Part shown: in pieces, positions 5,889 to 6,302 of the stretch | Position numbering within the stretch: the stretch's first letter is position 1 | Layout: every line of letters starts with the position of its first letter | Source: Methanomicrobiaceae archaeon UBA436 | Lineage (GTDB): Archaea > Halobacteriota > Methanomicrobia > Methanomicrobiales > Methanoculleaceae | Assembly (NCBI GenBank): GCA_002497965.1 | Contig: DAFR01000142.1 | Location: forward strand, 1-6,302 | Reading direction: 5' to 3' | DNA: 6,302 nucleotides | Notes under the pieces: generated by a model | The model's database searches: none | Seen by the model: only the letters and a program-made list of their open reading frames with translations | What the model was told of the DNA's origin: nothing | Position numbers and translations under genes: made by a program

Positions 5889-5996
5889 CTGCTCCCCCAC
5901 CGCTCGTCCCCCCTCTACGCCCTCCTCTTCCACCCGGAGGTCAGGAACGAGTGGCTGATCGAGCGGTTCCTCGGGCTGGTGGATCAACGGCCGTAG
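5889..5996 (+). pseudogene. C-terminal remnant of an unidentified plus-strand protein gene
   Basis: After an in-frame TGA at 5886-5888 the frame to the TAG at 5994-5996 encodes a short tail containing LFHPEVRNEWLIERFLGL. Almost every codon from 5916 on ends in G or C, as in the genuine genes here, and the peptide is amphipathic like a real protein end. There is no start codon in a sensible place. A frame from GTG 5798 would join it if one base were removed from the run of six C (5908-5913), giving about 65 residues, but the codon use of that upstream part is not convincing. It overlaps the end of the opposing gene by 13 bases. I do not recognise the family. Confidence 0.4.
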
Positions 5997-6302
5997 CGGT
6001 TGATTGTGTTGATCAGGGCCGCGATCCCTACCATCTCCTTATCGAGCACCTCATTTCGGGTCATCTCCATGCTCGTCTCCGCGTCGGCCGTCAGCATATC
6101 GGGGCCGCGCAGAACATCGCGGTCGACGCCGTCGGCGGAGAGGATCTCTTTTGCCTCGGCGTCGTGGACGAACGCCCGGCCGGGGATGACGACAGCGGCG
6201 GCGTAGAGATCGATCTCCTCACAGAACCGGTCGAGGACGGCGATCGAGACTTCCGGCGTCGGCGGCAAATAGGGTGAATGAGACCTCGGAGAGGCCGTTA
6301 TC
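5984..6302 (-). CDS. Unidentified protein, C-terminal part, runs off the right edge; possible frameshift
   Basis: The frame is clearly coding from about 6258 down to the TGA at 5984: third positions are strongly G/C and the peptide is well formed. Segments include VLDRFCEEIDLYAAAVVIPG, FVHDAEAKEILSADGVDRD and an end in INTINRYGR. I do not recognise the family. The alternation of strand- and helix-like segments suggests a small alpha/beta domain. It has no signal peptide or membrane segment in view. A TTG at 6268 could start it, but no ribosome binding site is seen there. The frame is open to the edge, and upstream of 6268 it reads with poor codon use. A different frame looks coding there instead (GLSEVSFTLFAADA), so the gene probably begins outside the window and may carry a one-base insertion. 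Confidence 0.6.
   Translation of the reverse strand, partial: ITASPRSHSPYLPPTPEVSIAVLDRFCEEIDLYAAAVVIPGRAFVHDAEAKEILSADGVDRDVLRGPDMLTADAETSMEMTRNEVLDKEMVGIAALINTINRYGR

Noticed and set aside
5798..6277. A 159-residue plus-strand frame through the right edge
   Set aside because: Past 5910 it becomes proline-rich, and beyond 5996 it is antisense to the right-edge gene. Only a short plus-strand remnant in another frame looks coding.

Overview
The window looks like chromosomal DNA of a methanogenic archaeon, most likely of the Methanomicrobiales (Methanoculleus-like). The reasons are high GC with strong G/C preference at third codon positions in the metabolic genes, a citramalate synthase-type protein next to acetohydroxyacid synthase, Shine-Dalgarno sites of the GGAGG type, and archaeal box A-like promoter elements. 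The taxon is inferred from gene content and composition, not from a marker gene.

Left part (1-2627, minus strand): a compact branched-chain amino acid operon. A complete LeuA-family synthase, best read as (R)-citramalate synthase CimA, starts at 2627. It overlaps the large subunit of acetohydroxyacid synthase (IlvB) through an ATGA junction. IlvB runs off the left edge, so only its first 381 residues are present. Together these would feed the pyruvate/citramalate route to isoleucine.

Middle part (2628-3837): an accessory patch. About 300 bases without a gene (2628-2936) hold a promoter-like AT-rich box, an imperfect long-range inverted repeat with nested stems (2696-2872) and a perfect 12-bp hairpin (2887-2916). 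Next come an ImmA/IrrE-type zinc metallopeptidase without its usual N-terminal XRE helix-turn-helix (2937-3758, plus strand) and the first ~23 codons of a PIN-domain gene. The PIN gene keeps a textbook ribosome binding site but is cut off after its first strand and helix. I read this as the core of a regulator-protease/PIN module that has lost both ends.

Right-middle part (3838-5693, minus strand): a two-gene operon with its own promoter and ribosome binding sites. The first gene encodes a small winged-helix-like protein resembling YwgA/Panacea-type proteins. The second encodes an HD-domain phosphohydrolase of the COG1078 (YwfO, dNTPase-like) group. The pairing resembles the Bacillus ywgA-ywfO neighbourhood.

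Right edge (5694-6302): a short region with a strong plus-strand TATA box, a small hairpin and the C-terminal remnant of a plus-strand reading frame. This remnant converges on the 3' end of a minus-strand methanogen protein that I cannot name. That last gene runs off the right edge and may carry a frameshift near 6260.
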